Below, one piece after another: positions 30,354 through 42,699 of a DNA stretch of 64,000 bases. This stretch comes from Papio anubis (Eukaryota > Chordata > Mammalia > Primates > Cercopithecidae), in assembly GCF_008728515.1 (NCBI RefSeq), contig NC_044979.1, forward strand, positions 168,872,037 through 168,936,036, in the 5' to 3' direction. How positions within the stretch are numbered: the stretch's first letter is position 1; the number at the start of each line of letters is the position of its first letter. The notes beneath the pieces are model-generated. The model saw only the letters and a program-made list of their open reading frames with translations. It was not told the DNA's origin and searched no databases. The translations under genes and the position numbers were made by a program.

Positions 30354-30641
30354 GTGTTTTTGAGACTGTCTCACTCTGTTGCCCAGGCTGGAGTGCAGTG
30401 GCTTGATCTCGGCTCACTGCAACCTCCGCCTCCCGGGTTCAAGTGATTCTCTGCCTCAGCCTCCCGAGTAGCTGGGATGACAGGTATCCGCCAACACACC
30501 CTGTTAGTTTTTGTATTTTAGTAGAGATGGGGTTTCACCATGTTGGCCAGGCTGGTCTTGGACTCCTGACCTCGTGCTCCACCCACCTCGGCCTCCCAAA
30601 GTGCTGGGATTACGGGTGTGAGCCACCATGCATGGCTGGCC
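30354..30641 (-). repeat. Alu, antisense
   Basis: Full length. Confidence 0.94.
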
Positions 30642-31506
30642 TGACCTTTGGAAAAGCCCTGTCACTTTGGAAGTTTGCGTCTTTGAAGAGGTGGTTGGAA
30701 ACATATCCTGACTGCCTGCCACCATTGCTTATCAGACTACTGCAATTCAATGATCCTGCCCAGGACTTCTGGCCCTGGGTTCACCACTGGGAAAACGTGC
30801 TTCAGACTGCATAGCCTAAAAAGGAGTAATAATGCCCTTGTAGGTTGTGGAGAAGGGAAAATACAACACCAGTGAAATTGTTAGATCTCTAGGAATTTGG
30901 AGCACAGGGCTTTACGTTTTGAGACCATCTGTGGTTTTCAGTGAACAAGCACTGAGCACCAGCAGCAAACAACAACAACAACAAAAAAAAAACCTCGTTT
31001 TTACCTCGTCTTCTAGACATTAAAAGGCAGTTGCATTCCACTCTTCATTATGTTCTACATGTTGCTTCATCAGCATATGCTTAGCTGTAAGTGACAAGTA
31101 TATTTTCTGAACAGAAATTTACTTAGAAATACCATGTACTTGGGTGTACCAATTAACTGCCTTAAAATTAGCATATTGGTAGTTCTTGGAGAGACCAAGT
31201 ATAATCTAAGAATTTATATGAAAGATTTGTATCATTAGAGCCAGAAATAATTTTGTATTAATATATAATACAGATTAACATATATGTACCTGTGTGACTT
31301 TTGACATGAGCCTGTAAACATACTCATATATGTACCTGCACATGTACCCACGTGGTGTGGGTGTTATTCCTTTAGTATGGACTTAAAGTACTTATTCGTA
31401 TAGCTTGTAACTAAAAATTAGAACAGCTCCCTAGAATTATGAACTTTAAGAGTCTGACCAGAAATTTGCAACTTACAAAAAAGTTACTTTTAAAAATATA
31501 AGTTAG
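30642..31506. other. Unassigned, AT-rich
   Basis: No gene. Could belong to a long IFNAR1 3' UTR. Confidence 0.35.
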
Positions 31507-31631
31507 GGCTAGGCACTGTGGCTCATGCCTATAATCTCAGCCCTTTTGGGAGGCAAAGACAGGAGGATCACCTCAGGCCAGGAGTTCAAGACCAACCAAC
31601 CTGGGTAACATGGCCAGACCCCATCTCTAAA
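31507..31631 (+). repeat. Alu left arm
   Basis: GGCTAGGCACTGTGG to CCCCATCTCTAAAA. Its tail has become a microsatellite. Confidence 0.88.
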
Positions 31632-31645
31632 ATATATATATATAC

Positions 31646-31685
<40 letters not shown>

Positions 31686-31775
31686 GAGTTATATCTAGAG
31701 AGAGAGATATATATATGATATATTGTATATATCATATATATATATAGTATGTATCTCATATATATATATATAACT
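31632..31775. repeat. Compound (TA)n/(CA)n/(GA)n microsatellite
   Basis: Alternating TATATA, CACACA, AGAGAG and TATATA runs grown from an Alu tail. Confidence 0.95.
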
Positions 31776-31859
31776 TAGAGTTTCTATTTTCCCCCAAAAG
31801 AGGCTGTAATATTTACAGCAGCCTCAAATTGCTCTTAAGGGGTTTGGGTGTGCAGAAGC

Positions 31860-32040
31860 TTTCCTTTCCCTACCCAGGGCCCTGTGACTACCTAACATGT
31901 TGTGTACTGATCTGTTTGCTGGCTGTCTCCCCTGCCCCACTGCTACAACAGAGGCTCCAAGAGAGCAGGGACTTTATTATTCATTACTGCATCCCCAGTA
32001 ATGAAGGTACTTAGAAAATAATTATTGAATGAATGAAATC
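31860..32040 (+). repeat. LINE-2 3' end
   Basis: GGCTCCAAGAGAGCAGGGAC, TGCATCCCCAGTAATG and ATTATTGAATGAATGAA match the L2 tail. Confidence 0.75.
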
Positions 32041-33051
32041 TAAACTGAATCTGAGGGTGTTTGTGGCAGTGTTTGTTTTATTGAATTGTAGAAGGACATA
32101 ACCGTGTGTTCAGTGTTTTTGTGCAACAAACTTGTACATTTTATTTCACTTGTGTTTTGTCTTAAACCCTACTGCTGGAAACAATTTTATATAATAAGCA
32201 ATGGGCCCAAAAGTCTGGGGGTTTTTTTGTACTTAGTGCGTTTGTATGCAACAGAGATGCTGCAGCTGATGCCTTTAAACGGTATTCATCATGGAAGGGC
32301 TGAGGCCTGTGCTTGGTGTTCCACAGCCCAGGGTTGGGCATCCTGAAGGAGCCAGTGCAGCCGTCACTGTCCCCAGAGCCTGTGGAGATAGAGCCCATTT
32401 GCTGCTTTTTCTTCCCGCTCTCGAGACATGGCTGGAGCACAGTCTTCATTGAATGAAAGTCTGCTGTGGTATTGCATAGCCTTGCTTTCTTGAACTAATC
32501 TGTTTGCCCTTCACAAGTATTTCTTCTGTCAGGATTAGTTCGTTCCAAGGAGGCTCGTCAGTCTCACAGGTAAGTAGATCTCTCCTGCTGTCTGGACACG
32601 TTTCACTCGGAAGTTGAATACAATTTGTATTCAGGCTGGGAACCTGAACACACACTTGTGTTTCTAAGCTTTCCTTTTTTACAGTGGACAAGGACACAAA
32701 TAATACATAAATCATCCCTAATGCCCAAGAAATGCCCTGTTACTTAGTAATGACAAAATACCGGTAACTTCCAGTTGCTTCTCACTACCTTTTTTCTTGA
32801 GTAGGATGATAACAGAATTACAACTCTTGAGGGCAACGTATAGGTGGATATTTGTGGTGTGATATTGATGGAAAAATAGCGATCTTTTTCTTTACCTGAG
32901 GGAAACAAAGGCAAGAGGGGAATTCGATAGTGCCTCGTAACAAAGGATTTCTGAGTTTTCCTCCCTTTTCTGTGATCTGTCTCCACCTGGAACTCATGTT
33001 CTAGCAAAAGGCATTTTGTAGGTGAAGAAGTGATTGATGATGAGCATGAAG
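32041..33051. other. Unassigned
   Basis: No gene or repeat recognised. It may be transcribed as the distal part of a long IFNAR1 3' UTR. Confidence 0.35.
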
Positions 33052-33064
33052 AAAATGTTGGCAG

Positions 33065-33276
33065 TTCCAGCCTGGCCAACATGGTGAAACCCCGTCTCTA
33101 CTGAAAACACAAAATCTAGCCAGGCATGGTGGCACGCGCCTATAATCCCAGCTACTGGGGAGGCTGAAGCAGGAAAATCGCTTGAACCTGGGAGGTGGAG
33201 GTTTCAGGGAACTGAGATCGCGCCACTGCACTCCAGGCTGGGCGACAGAGGGAGACTCCATTTCAAAAGAAAAAAA
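33065..33276 (+). repeat. 5'-truncated Alu with 13-bp target duplication
   Basis: Flanked by AAAATGTTGGCAG at 33052-33064 and 33277-33289. Confidence 0.95.
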
Positions 33277-33289
33277 AAAATGTTGGCAG

Positions 33290-33880
33290 AGAAGATATTC
33301 TATTGGCTTTTTTTTTGTTAAGGTCTTGGGAAAAGGGAGGAAGTTGAAAAAGTATACCACTCAGTAGCTGGATTAAATTAAACATTACTTCTCACAGTGA
33401 CTCACCACCCTTGAGCCTCCCTCCCAGATTTTCTGGATCCATAAAGTTAAGAAGAAAAACCTATTTTCCTATCTTTCCAGTTAAAGGACCCTTTTTTCTA
33501 AGCATAGTCCTTAAATATATAATAGGCTTTTTGTGTACTTGACTCTGTCTATTCCCAAATTTTATAATATTTTTAATATTCTGGAATTGTACTTAGAGGA
33601 AGAGATGATTCTGAATGTTGTAGTATATAAAAGTACATCCTCCACTCTGAAATCTCCCTGAAAGACCTCCCCTGCATACATGTGTAGAAGTCATGCCCCG
33701 TCTGTGCCTGCACCTGCGGGTGTGTCTAGCGTGCTCCCTAGGGAAGGGATTTTTATACCATTTGCCTATATTTGGCAAGCTCCATGAAAGCAAGGACTGT
33801 TTTTTAACTTTGTGACTGACACTTGGTTACCTAAGTGTTTCACAGTGATTGAGTGGGGACGTTGACGGTACAGACACTGA
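33290..33880. other. Unassigned, with ATTAAA motifs and an L2 scrap
   Basis: ATTAAA at 33373 and 33378 are alternative distal poly(A) signals. 33775-33850 resembles an L2 tail. Confidence 0.4.
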
Positions 33881-33883
33881 TTA

Positions 33884-33897
33884 CCACTAGGGGGCAA
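33884..33897 (+). promoter_or_regulatory. CTCF-like motif, forward
   Basis: CCACTAGGGGGCAA fits the core CCASYAGRKGGCR at every position. It lies in non-repeat sequence downstream of IFNAR1. Confidence 0.6.
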
Positions 33898-34512
33898 CAA
33901 GTCACCCTGTTGAGGCTGACAATCGGTTACTATTCAATAATTCGATTCCCCGAAGATGTTTATACAGGTGGTTTCTTAAAGTTCTGTTTGTGATTATCTC
34001 GAGCAAATGAGGAAAGGAAGCTAGATGTGAAGAATCTTGTGTCCCCATGCTCTCACCCAGAAATGGTTTGGTAGTTACAAAGCAAGATGGAGCAGCAGTT
34101 GAGCAAATAGCCCACCAGGTCCTCTACCGCTACCACCTTCGCCTTTGAATGAGCAGGACTTTGTAGTAAGCGAGTTGTTGAAAAGGAGCTCCACATCCTT
34201 AGTACCAGCCTTGGAGCGGGTGGGAAGAAGTAGGCATTGCTGCAGAGCTGAGATGAACCTGCAAGGAGATCATTTCCTCTGGGAATGATCACTGCACTGC
34301 GCCTGGCTGAGATGACTCATTAGCTGTGATTCCCTTCCTTAGTCTCACCTGTTGAAGATGGCGCAGAACGGTTAGAGCCATGATCAAAAAAGATAATACT
34401 TTAGGGTCTCCTGTCCTATGCGCCCCCAGGGAGAGGCCAGACCATTCAGGGTACCAGCTGGAGGTTGTAACTAGGGTGGAGTGTGGAGACAGTGTTTTGT
34501 ATCACTACTTCC
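33898..34512. other. Unassigned
   Basis: No gene or repeat recognised. Confidence 0.4.
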
Positions 34513-34810
34513 TTTTTTTTTCTTTTAGGCAGTTTCGCTCTTGTCACCCAGGCTGGAGTGCCGTGGGGGGATGTCGGCTCACTGGCTCACTCCAACTTTC
34601 ACCTCCCAGGTTCAAGCAATTCTCCTGCCTCGGCCTGCTGAGTAGCTGGAATTACAGGCGCCTGCCACCACGCCCAGTTACTTTTTGTATTTTTAGTAGA
34701 GAGGGGGTTTCACCAGTTTGGCCAGGCTGGTCTCCTAACCTCAGGTGATCCACCCTCCTCGGCCTCCCAAAGTGCTGGGATTACAGGCATGAGCCACCAG
34801 GCGCCCGGCC
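34513..34810 (-). repeat. Alu, antisense, with target duplication
   Basis: CACTACTTCCTTT on the left and CACTGCTTCCTTT on the right, one mismatch. Confidence 0.94.
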
Positions 34811-35649
34811 ACTGCTTCCTTTGTCCACTGTACCCAAGAAATAGCCTATTATAAATGGCCTATACATTTTCCTTTTTCTACAGGGCATTGTGTAAAATGT
34901 TTAGTTCAATTAACTCACATGGGAAGGACGGACTAGAATGCTTTCCTTTCGTCTTAATTCAACTAGTTAGCTCAGGGCCATATAAAATGATAGTTAATCG
35001 CTTTTAGAAAATGCAAGGGAGCAAATACAACTTTTCCCAAAATGATAGGCAAATTAGTTTGTTAGGTATACTCTGAAATTCTCTCCCAAATTTCTCTACA
35101 AACCATGAAACAGTATCTTCATACATTTTACTCAGAGGGTTAATCTTAAGCGCAACTTTTGTATTACTGAAAATTACTTGCATCTCACTGAAAATCTGTT
35201 CCAAGTTATATTGACTTTTTGCAATATTTACAATCTTTTTGACTGCATACATGATAGGAGGAACATGGAATGGCTTTCTAATAAAGGAAGAACAGGTGTC
35301 AGGTCCTTAATTTCACCATCTGGCACTTCTTCCTCCCAGTCACACATCTATAGTTCAGACACTCCCCAAAGGGCTCAGCTGAGAAGAACTGCTCTCCATC
35401 TTGTCTATGGTTGAGAAAGTGTGGCGGAGTTGGAGAGAGCTCACTTAACTTGCCGCTTCTCTGAATGTAGAAAGTAGCACAGCACACTGGCCTCGATATG
35501 CCCGATGACTGTTCTTTTGCTAAACTGTTAGGGGTGAAAGGTATTCCTAGATACCTTCTAGGTAGGTAGAAGGGGTAGAAGAGTTACTGGCAGCAAATCT
35601 GTATGAGCCTGCAGCAACCTCAATTCTTGCCTCTTCAGAAGAAATAATT
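34811..35649. other. Unassigned
   Basis: No gene or repeat recognised. Confidence 0.4.
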
Positions 35650-36340
35650 TGAGGGGCTTAAGGTAGAAAAAGAGACTGAGGCAAGTTTCAGAGCAGGAGT
35701 GGAAATTTATTTAAAAAGGCTTTAGAACAGGAAAGAAAGGAAAGTACACTTGGAAGAGACTCAAGCTGGCGACTTGAAGGACAAGCTCAGTGTTTAACCT
35801 TGGACTAAACCTAGGGCTTTATAGGGTGGCCCACCTCCGGCATCTTCCACCCCTTTCCCCTCATTCTTCCCTTAGGGTGGGCTGCCCGCATGCACAGCGC
35901 CCTCCTTAGGCTTGGGAGGTGAGTATGTGCAGTGTGATTAGGAAGTTGTGCGCATGCCCATCTAAGACTTTCTTCGTTTTCCAGTGGAGTGCCCCCAGAA
36001 GGTCATACTCCGCCATTTTGTCTCTTACTGCACATGCCCGGGCTCACTCATCCAATTCCTTGAGATTTTGTTAGAAGTCGATTACCAATGTCAAGGTTTT
36101 TATCTGTTTGGGGAGTTGCCTCTCCCTGGCGCCTGCATTCAATTAACCCTTCAGTGTGACAGCTGTGGACCATCAGGAGATTGTTTCTTTCTGGGACCAA
36201 ATTTGCCGTTGCCAAATTATCATTTTTAGAGAGGCAATGTGATAACTGCACACACATCACCTGATGATCGTCTGACATTCCTGATGGGGCTCAGGGAGAG
36301 CCCTCTCCTGCCCGGCTCATGCGTGTCTAACTACCTGTGA
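35650..36340 (-). repeat. Probable ERV LTR, antisense
   Basis: Starts with GGAAATTTATTTAAAAAGG, which on the minus strand gives a late AAATAAA-type signal. GAGATTGTTTCTTTCTGGGA follows near the other end. It looks like a primate LTR family that I cannot name. Confidence 0.5.
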
Positions 36341-36369
36341 CAAAACTGCAATTCAATATGATTCCACAG

Positions 36370-36850
36370 GCTGCCCACGTGGCCTGGCCTGACCTCTACC
36401 TGCCTCTCCCATCTTCACCTCTTGCCTTTTGCCTCCTTACCTACTACACTTGAGCTATATTGGCCTCTTTTTTGTTTATTGAAACTCTTTCCCACCTCAA
36501 GGCCTTGACAGATAGGGGCATCTCCCTCAGTGGTGGCCCCACTGCCCCTCCCCGTTCATTCTCACCTGGCAGTCTCCTTTTTGAAGTCCCAGCTTTCATG
36601 TCACCTTCCCAAAGAGATCTTTCTGTTAATCCCTGATCCCACTCCTAGACCATTTTCTTCACAGTCCTTACCAAAATTTGTCATTGTTTTTCTTTGTTTG
36701 GTTACTAGTTTATTTTCTATTTCCCCCACTAGAATCTAGACTCAAAGAGACAGAGATCAAGTATGCTTTATCCACTAATATATACCCAGATCCAAGCATG
36801 GTTCCTGGAACGTGTGGGTGCTTAATTCATATCTGTTAACAAAAGAATAA
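36370..36850 (+). repeat. LINE-2 fragment
   Basis: CATGTCACCTTCCCAAAGAG, ACTAGAATCTAGACTCAAAG and CATGGTTCCTGGAACGTG follow L2 order. Confidence 0.65.
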
Positions 36851-37770
36851 GTAAAATAAATGACAACCAAAAAAGTTTCTATATTTTCTGCAGAATCGTG
36901 GTTAAGGATGTCATCTATCATATTACCCAATGATGTTCTAGCAAAGATTAATAAAATAAAATTCTTTATGAAAAAAAAGTTTGTATTTCCAGAGTGCTAA
37001 ATTGAAGACAAACTAACAAGTTCAGCAAAGTTAGTATCAACACACAAAAATCAGTTGCATTTCTATGTACTAACAATGAACAATTTCAAAAGGAAATGTT
37101 TAAAGCAATCCCATTTATAATAGCATCAAAAAGAATAAAATGGAAATAAGCTTAACCAAGGAGATGAAGAACTTGTATGCAGAAAAGTGTAAGACATTGA
37201 TGAAAGAAATTAAAGAGGAATAAAGAAGACCCAAATAAATGGAAATATATCCCATGTTCATGCATTGGAAGACTAAATATTGGTAAAATGTCCATACTAC
37301 CCAAAGGAACCTACAGATTTAATGCAATCCTATTAAATTCCTAGTGACATTTTTTGCAGGAATAGAAAACTATTCTAAAATCCATGTGGAATTTGAAGGG
37401 GCCCTAAATAACCAAAACAATCTTGATAAAGAAGAAAGTTGGAGGCCCCACATTTCCTGATTTTAAAACATATTATAAAGCTATAGTAATCAAAAAGGTG
37501 TCTTACTGACATAATAGTCATACAGTTCAATGGTACAAATTAGCCCAAAAGTAAACCTTCACCTATATGGTCAAATGATCTTTGACAAGGATGCCAAGAC
37601 CACACAATGGGTAGAGAACAGCCTCTTGAACAAATGGTATTGGAAAAACTGGGTATCCACATGCAAAAAATGAATTGGATTCTTATATTACAATATATTT
37701 AAAAATTAAACTGAAAATGTATTAAAGGCTTAAATATAGGAACTAAAACTATAAAACTCTCAGAAGAAAA

Positions 37771-39206
37771 TTGAGAGACTGTAAAAATATATATTTGATC
37801 TTCAACCTGTTTCCTAACATACAACTCCTAAAATCTTTAAAATCTCCAAAGTGATTTTTTTGTACACTAATGAGTTTATTGGTTGTTGGCAGCCCCTGCA
37901 TAGCTTCAGGGTGGGGGATGGTCACTGGAAAGACCAAGGCATGATTAGAGGGTTGGGACTTTCAGCCCACCCCTCAACCTCGAGAGATGGGAGGGGGGCT
38001 GAAGGTTAAGTTGATCACCAATGGCTAACGGTGTAATCAATCATGCCCACACAGTGAAACTCCCATAATAACCCAAAGGCTTAGGTTTGGAGAGCTTCCT
38101 GATAGCTGAACATGCAGAGGCTGCTGGAGAGGGCATAGAATCTCTGCAGTCCTTCTCACATACCTTACCCTACATATCTCTTCATCTGTATCCTTTGTAA
38201 TAGTCTTCGTAATAAACCAGTAAATGGAAGTTAGTGTTTCCTCTAGTTCTGTTAGGCAATCTAGCAAATCAGTTGAACACAAGGAGGGGGCCATGGGACC
38301 CTCAGTTTATAGTCGTTCAGTCAGCACAGTTAAAACTTGGGGCTTGCAATTGGCATTGGAAGGGGGCAGTCTTGTGGGAATGAGCTCTCGACCTGTGGGA
38401 TGGAAGTGGCATGGTTTGTCTGGGGTTATACCTGAGGTTCGTTGCCCCAAGCCAGGGAAATCGAGGATGGGGACACACAAGGAATGGATTTAAGAGCAGA
38501 AGTTTAGCAGGCAAAAGAAAGAAGAAAGAGCTTCCCTGTGCAGAGGAAGGGGTGCTGAGCAGGTTTCCAGGTTTATGGCGAGATGCGGTTGCTTTTATAG
38601 ATGAGCTTCAGGAAGTGGTGTTTGATTTACGTAGGGCACAGAGTATTGGTTGGACCAGGTGTCCCATTTACACAGCACAGGAAGAGGCTGGCCATCCCAC
38701 CCTCATCTGTTATGGCAAATGGCATCTCTACCTATCCAAGGCCATGTTGCCTGCTTTTTTTACTGCACACGTGGCAACAAAGAAAAGGGAAAAGGGAACT
38801 TACATGTTGCATATACCTGACTTCCAGGTATCCCGTTTCTATTGGCACAGCGGCTGGCATTTGCCTATGCAAGCTTCCAGTTTGCATATCTGTGTTTGCA
38901 GCTTGATTTTTCAGGTCTTTTTGTTAGAAAATAAATGATTTGGGGCTTCTTTTTATTTAAAGGGAAACCTTACTGAGGACTCTCTTATCCTCACTAAATG
39001 CCTCAGTAAATTTTGTTTAGTTCTTGTATCAGGATCTGATGCTATCTCCAGGTAGACAGTGTCAGAATTAAATAGGAGTGTCTGCTGCGGAACTGATTGC
39101 CTTCTTGTTAGTGGGGATAGATCACTACACATTTGGTCACAGAAGTCTTCTGTGTTGATTGTTGTGGCATGAGAGCAGAGGAAAAACGGTGTGAATTTTT
39201 TCCCCT
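37771..39206 (+). repeat. MLT2-type (ERVL) LTR, itself interrupted
   Basis: TGTAATCAATCATGCCCACAC, CTTCGTAATAAACCAG, GGGGCAGTCTTGTGGGAATG and (after the inner insert) GATCTGATGCTATCTCCAGG are in MLT2 order. It splits the LINE-1 at 37770. Confidence 0.75.
38401..39031. repeat. Second LTR nested in the MLT2-type LTR
   Basis: TGGAAGTGGCATGG to TTCTTGTATCA, about 631 bp with TG...CA ends. The host MLT2 text (CTGTGGGA / TCTGATGC) is interrupted exactly here. A 4-5-bp target duplication (GGAT) is plausible, as for ERV1. The family is not named. Confidence 0.6.
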
Positions 39207-39749
39207 CAAAAACATAGGGGAAATCTTCATGATATTGGACTTGGCAATGATTTACTGGCTATTAGACCAAAAGCACAAACAACAAAAGCAAAAGTAGACA
39301 AATGGGACTACATCAAACTTAAAAACTTCTGCATATAAAAGGAAATAATCAATGGAAAAGACAACCTTTGGAATTGGGAAAAGTATTTGCAAAATATTTG
39401 CTTTCATAGATTAGCAGATAAGATGTGGTATTCACATCCTGCGGAATATTATTTAGCCTTTAAAAAGAAAGAAATTCTGTCATGTGCTACAACGTAGGTG
39501 AAGCTGGAGGACATCATGCTATGTGAAATAGGCCAGCAACAAAAATATAAATGCCATGTGATTCTACTTATATGAGGTGTCTAAAGCAATCAAATTTATA
39601 GAGACAGAAATTAGACCGGTGATTGCCAGGGGCTCAAGGAAGGGGAAAATGGAGAATTGTTCAATGGCTATAAAGCTTCAGTTTTGCAAGATGAAAAAGT
39701 TCTGTAAATAGGTAACACTACTGAATTGTACATGTAAAATGGTTAAGAT

Positions 39750-39893
39750 AGTAATTTTTTTTTTTTTTTTTTTAAGAGACAGGGTTTCACTCTGTTGTCC
39801 AGACTGGCCTCAAACTTCTAGGCTCAAGCGATCCTTCGGCCTCAGCATCTGGAGTAGCTGGGACTATAGGTGTGTACCACCACACCCAGCTTT
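39750..39893 (-). repeat. Alu fragment, antisense
   Basis: Poly-T, then about one arm, ending CACCCAGC. Confidence 0.85.
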
Positions 39894-40093
39894 AAAAAGG
39901 TCACTATTTTATTTATTTATTTTTAATTAGGGCAGACTTAACAGTAAGTGATTCATTCTTGGTTTCTGATACATTATTTCCTCCTTTCTCTAAAGGAAGT
40001 CTGCTGTCTACCATTATTTTATCTGCCCAGAATATAAGTATAGTAATGTCTTATTACAAGCTACACAAATCCTTTTCCAAAGTGAGTGTGCAG

Positions 40094-40371
40094 ACTGGGC
40101 GTGGCAGCTCACACTTGTAATCCCAGCAATTGGGGGGCTGAGGTGGGCGAATCACTTGAGGCCAGGAGTTTGAGACCAGCCTGGCCAACATGATGAAACT
40201 CTATCTCTACTAAAACTACAAAAAGTAGTGGGGCATGGTGGCACACACCTATAATCCTAGTTACTCAGCAGGCTGAGGCAGGAGACTCAGTTGAACCTGG
40301 GAGGCAGAGGTTGCGGTGAGCCGGGATTGCACCACTGCACTCCAGCCTGGGCAACAGCGTGAGACTCTGTC
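40094..40371 (+). repeat. Alu without an A tail but with 12-bp target duplication
   Basis: GTGAGTGTGCAG at 40082-40093 and 40372-40383 directly abut the element. The Alu ends GAGACTCTGTC with no poly-A. Confidence 0.94.
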
Positions 40372-40383
40372 GTGAGTGTGCAG

Positions 40384-40765
40384 TTAATCACGTAGGCTTG
40401 TGTTGATGTCAGTATAAGGCAAGTACTTCCTCATTGCTCTACACCAGTAAAGAAATGTGAACGCCAAGGTTTAGACTGAGAAGTAGGGCTGGGAGATTGG
40501 ATGGAGGCAAACTTTAAACATTTCGTGTCTTAATTTCTGCTGGTTTACCCCCAAGAGAATTTTATAAATCAGTTTACTTCTTCATGTTTTAATCGACATC
40601 TAAAATATTTCCTGACACATTTAAATAGTTGCAAAGGATATACCTTACAGTAGGTTGTAAATATTCACATTTTAAAATAAACTTGCTTTATAACTCTTAT
40701 AAATGCATTCAATGGAATCTAATATCAAAGCAATTTGATACCCATCATTGTCTACTTTGAAATTA
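40384..40765. other. Unassigned
   Basis: No gene or repeat recognised. Confidence 0.4.
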
Positions 40766-40774
40766 CAGAAACTC

Positions 40775-41095
40775 GGCCAGACCTGGTTGCTCACTCCTAT
40801 AATCTCAGCACTTGGGAGGCCGAGGCGAGAGGATCGCTTGAGTCCAAGAGTTCAAAACCATTCTGGGCAACATAGTGAGATGACCTTGTCTCTACGAAAA
40901 AATGAACAGAATTAGCCAGGTGTGGTGGCACACCAGTGGTCCCAGCTACTTGGGAATCTGAGGTAGGAGGATCTCTTGAGCTCTGGAAGTCAAGGCTACA
41001 GTGAGCCAAGATTGTGCCATGGCACACCAGCCTGGGCAACAGAGCGAGACCCTGTCTCAGAAAAAATTTTTAAAAATTTTTTTACAAAGAAACTC
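40775..41095 (+). repeat. Alu with target duplication
   Basis: CAGAAACTC at 40766-40774 and 41096-41104. Confidence 0.92.
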
Positions 41096-41218
41096 CAGAA
41101 ACTCTTCTTTATGGGTTCTGAAACTTTACATCATTTCCTTTTCTCCTTGAATTCATATTCTTATCCCCACAAAAGTTTATCTTCATGCAGTAGATTTATT
41201 GATCATCTGTCGTATATC

Positions 41219-41505
41219 TCACGCCTATAATCCCAGCACTTTTGGAGGCTGAGGCAGGCGGATCACTTGAGGCCAGGAGTTTAAGACCAGCCTGGCCAAC
41301 ATGGTGAAACCCTGTCTCTACTGAAAGTACAAAAATTAGCTGGGCACGGTGGCAGGAGCCTGTAATCCCAGCTACTCGGGAGGCTGAGGCAGAAGAATCA
41401 CTTGAATCCCGGCGACAGAGGTTGCAGTGAGCCAAGATCGAGTCACTGCACTCTAGCCTGGGGGACAGAGTAAGACTCCATCTGGAAAAAAAAAAAAAAG
41501 AAAAA
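41219..41505 (+). repeat. 5'-truncated Alu
   Basis: Starts TCACGCCTATAATCCCAG, with an A tail interrupted by G. Confidence 0.93.
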
Positions 41506-41618
41506 TAGCTTTTCTGGATTATTATTGCAATTATTAGTACACAATTGATCAAAACAAATATTTCATAACCTTTGATAAATAATTTTTGAGCATAAAAAGT
41601 CCAGTTTCACTGGAAATG

Positions 41619-42103
41619 TGTAGCAGGACGAGCCGCAGACAAAACTCTTTAGACACTGGATTAAAGAAAGAAAAGGTTTTTATTCGGCTGGGAGCGTCAG
41701 CAGACTTGCGTCTTAAGAGCCGAGCTTCTTGAAAAAGAAATTCTTGGCCTTTTTAAAGGCTTACAGCTTTAAGGGGTCCATTTGAAAGCGTCATGATAAA
41801 TCCAGCAAGCGTGGGAAACGTGACTGGGGGCTGCATGCCTCAGCTAACAGAGCAAAAAGTTTTACAATGCTTTTTTCATACAGTGTCTGGAATTTACATA
41901 TAACACTAGTTTAGGTCAGGGATTGATGTTATTATTGTTACTTTTTTTAACTCTAAGGGTCGGGTGGTGGTGCCAAAGTTGTCTGGCTATTTATCTTACT
42001 TTTGTTTCTTTCTAACTTTTTGCTTTCTCTTTTTCCTCCTGTCTTGTGAACTAGGCAAGGTCGGGGGAGGAGGGCAGCAGGAGTAGTAGTGGTCTCCTTC
42101 CTT
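41619..42103 (-). repeat. ERV LTR, antisense
   Basis: Read on the minus strand it has TTTAAAAAGG, an AATAAAAACC signal and an end CGGCTCGTCCTGCTACA. Family not named. Confidence 0.65.
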
Positions 42104-42112
42104 AAATGCATC

Positions 42113-42434
42113 TCTTTGATTTGTTTATTTACTTATTTATTAATTTTGAGACAGAGTCTCACTCTGTCACCCAGGGCTGGAGTGCAGTGGTGCTATCTCA
42201 GGCCACTGCAACCTCCACCTCCCGGGTTCATGCGATTCTCCTGCCTCAGCCTCTCAAACAGGTGGGATCACAGGTGCACGCCACCATGCCCAGCTAATTT
42301 TTTGGATTTTTAGTAGAGACAGGGTTTCACCATATTGGCCAGGCTGGTCTTGAACGCCTGGCCTCAAGTGATCGGTCTGCCTCAGCCTCCCAAAGTGCTG
42401 GGATCACAGGCATGAGCCACCACGCCCAGCCTGG
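42113..42434 (-). repeat. Alu, antisense, with 10-bp target duplication
   Basis: AAATGCATCT at 42104-42113 and 42435-42444. The tail region is (TTTA)n. Confidence 0.92.
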
Positions 42435-42444
42435 AAATGCATCT

Positions 42445-42699
42445 GGATGGAGCTTCTTCCCTCTTCCTTCAATGACTGCAGGTGTCTGCAGATGAACATG
42501 CCTCTTGCCACGTGGAGACAGGACCTAGTGCCTCTGCTGCTCCTGTTTTCCATGCTTTGGGGTGAGGCTTTGTGATGGGCCTGGAAGGAATCCCAAAGCG
42601 TCACCTCCACTCCAGTCTTTGGATTCTTTCTGATTTATAGGTCAAAAGCTATTTAGTGAACATTTATCAAAAATTATCTCTATCTAATTACTGAGCATG
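42445..42699. other. Unassigned
   Basis: No gene or repeat recognised. Confidence 0.4.

Larger units (their letters stand above)
37010..39745 (+). repeat. LINE-1 ORF2 end and 3' UTR, split by an LTR
   Basis: 37010-37770 has AAAATCAGTTGCATTTCTATG, TGGAGGCCCCACATTTCCTG and GACAAGGATGCCAAGACCAC of ORF2. 39207-39745 resumes with ACATAGGGGAAATCTTCATG and runs to a 3' UTR-like end. Frames are broken. Confidence 0.85.

Noticed and set aside
38411..38938. 175-codon open frame on +, the longest in the window
   Set aside because: It lies wholly in the nested LTR at 38401-39031, has no domain or family resemblance, and LTRs often have chance frames.
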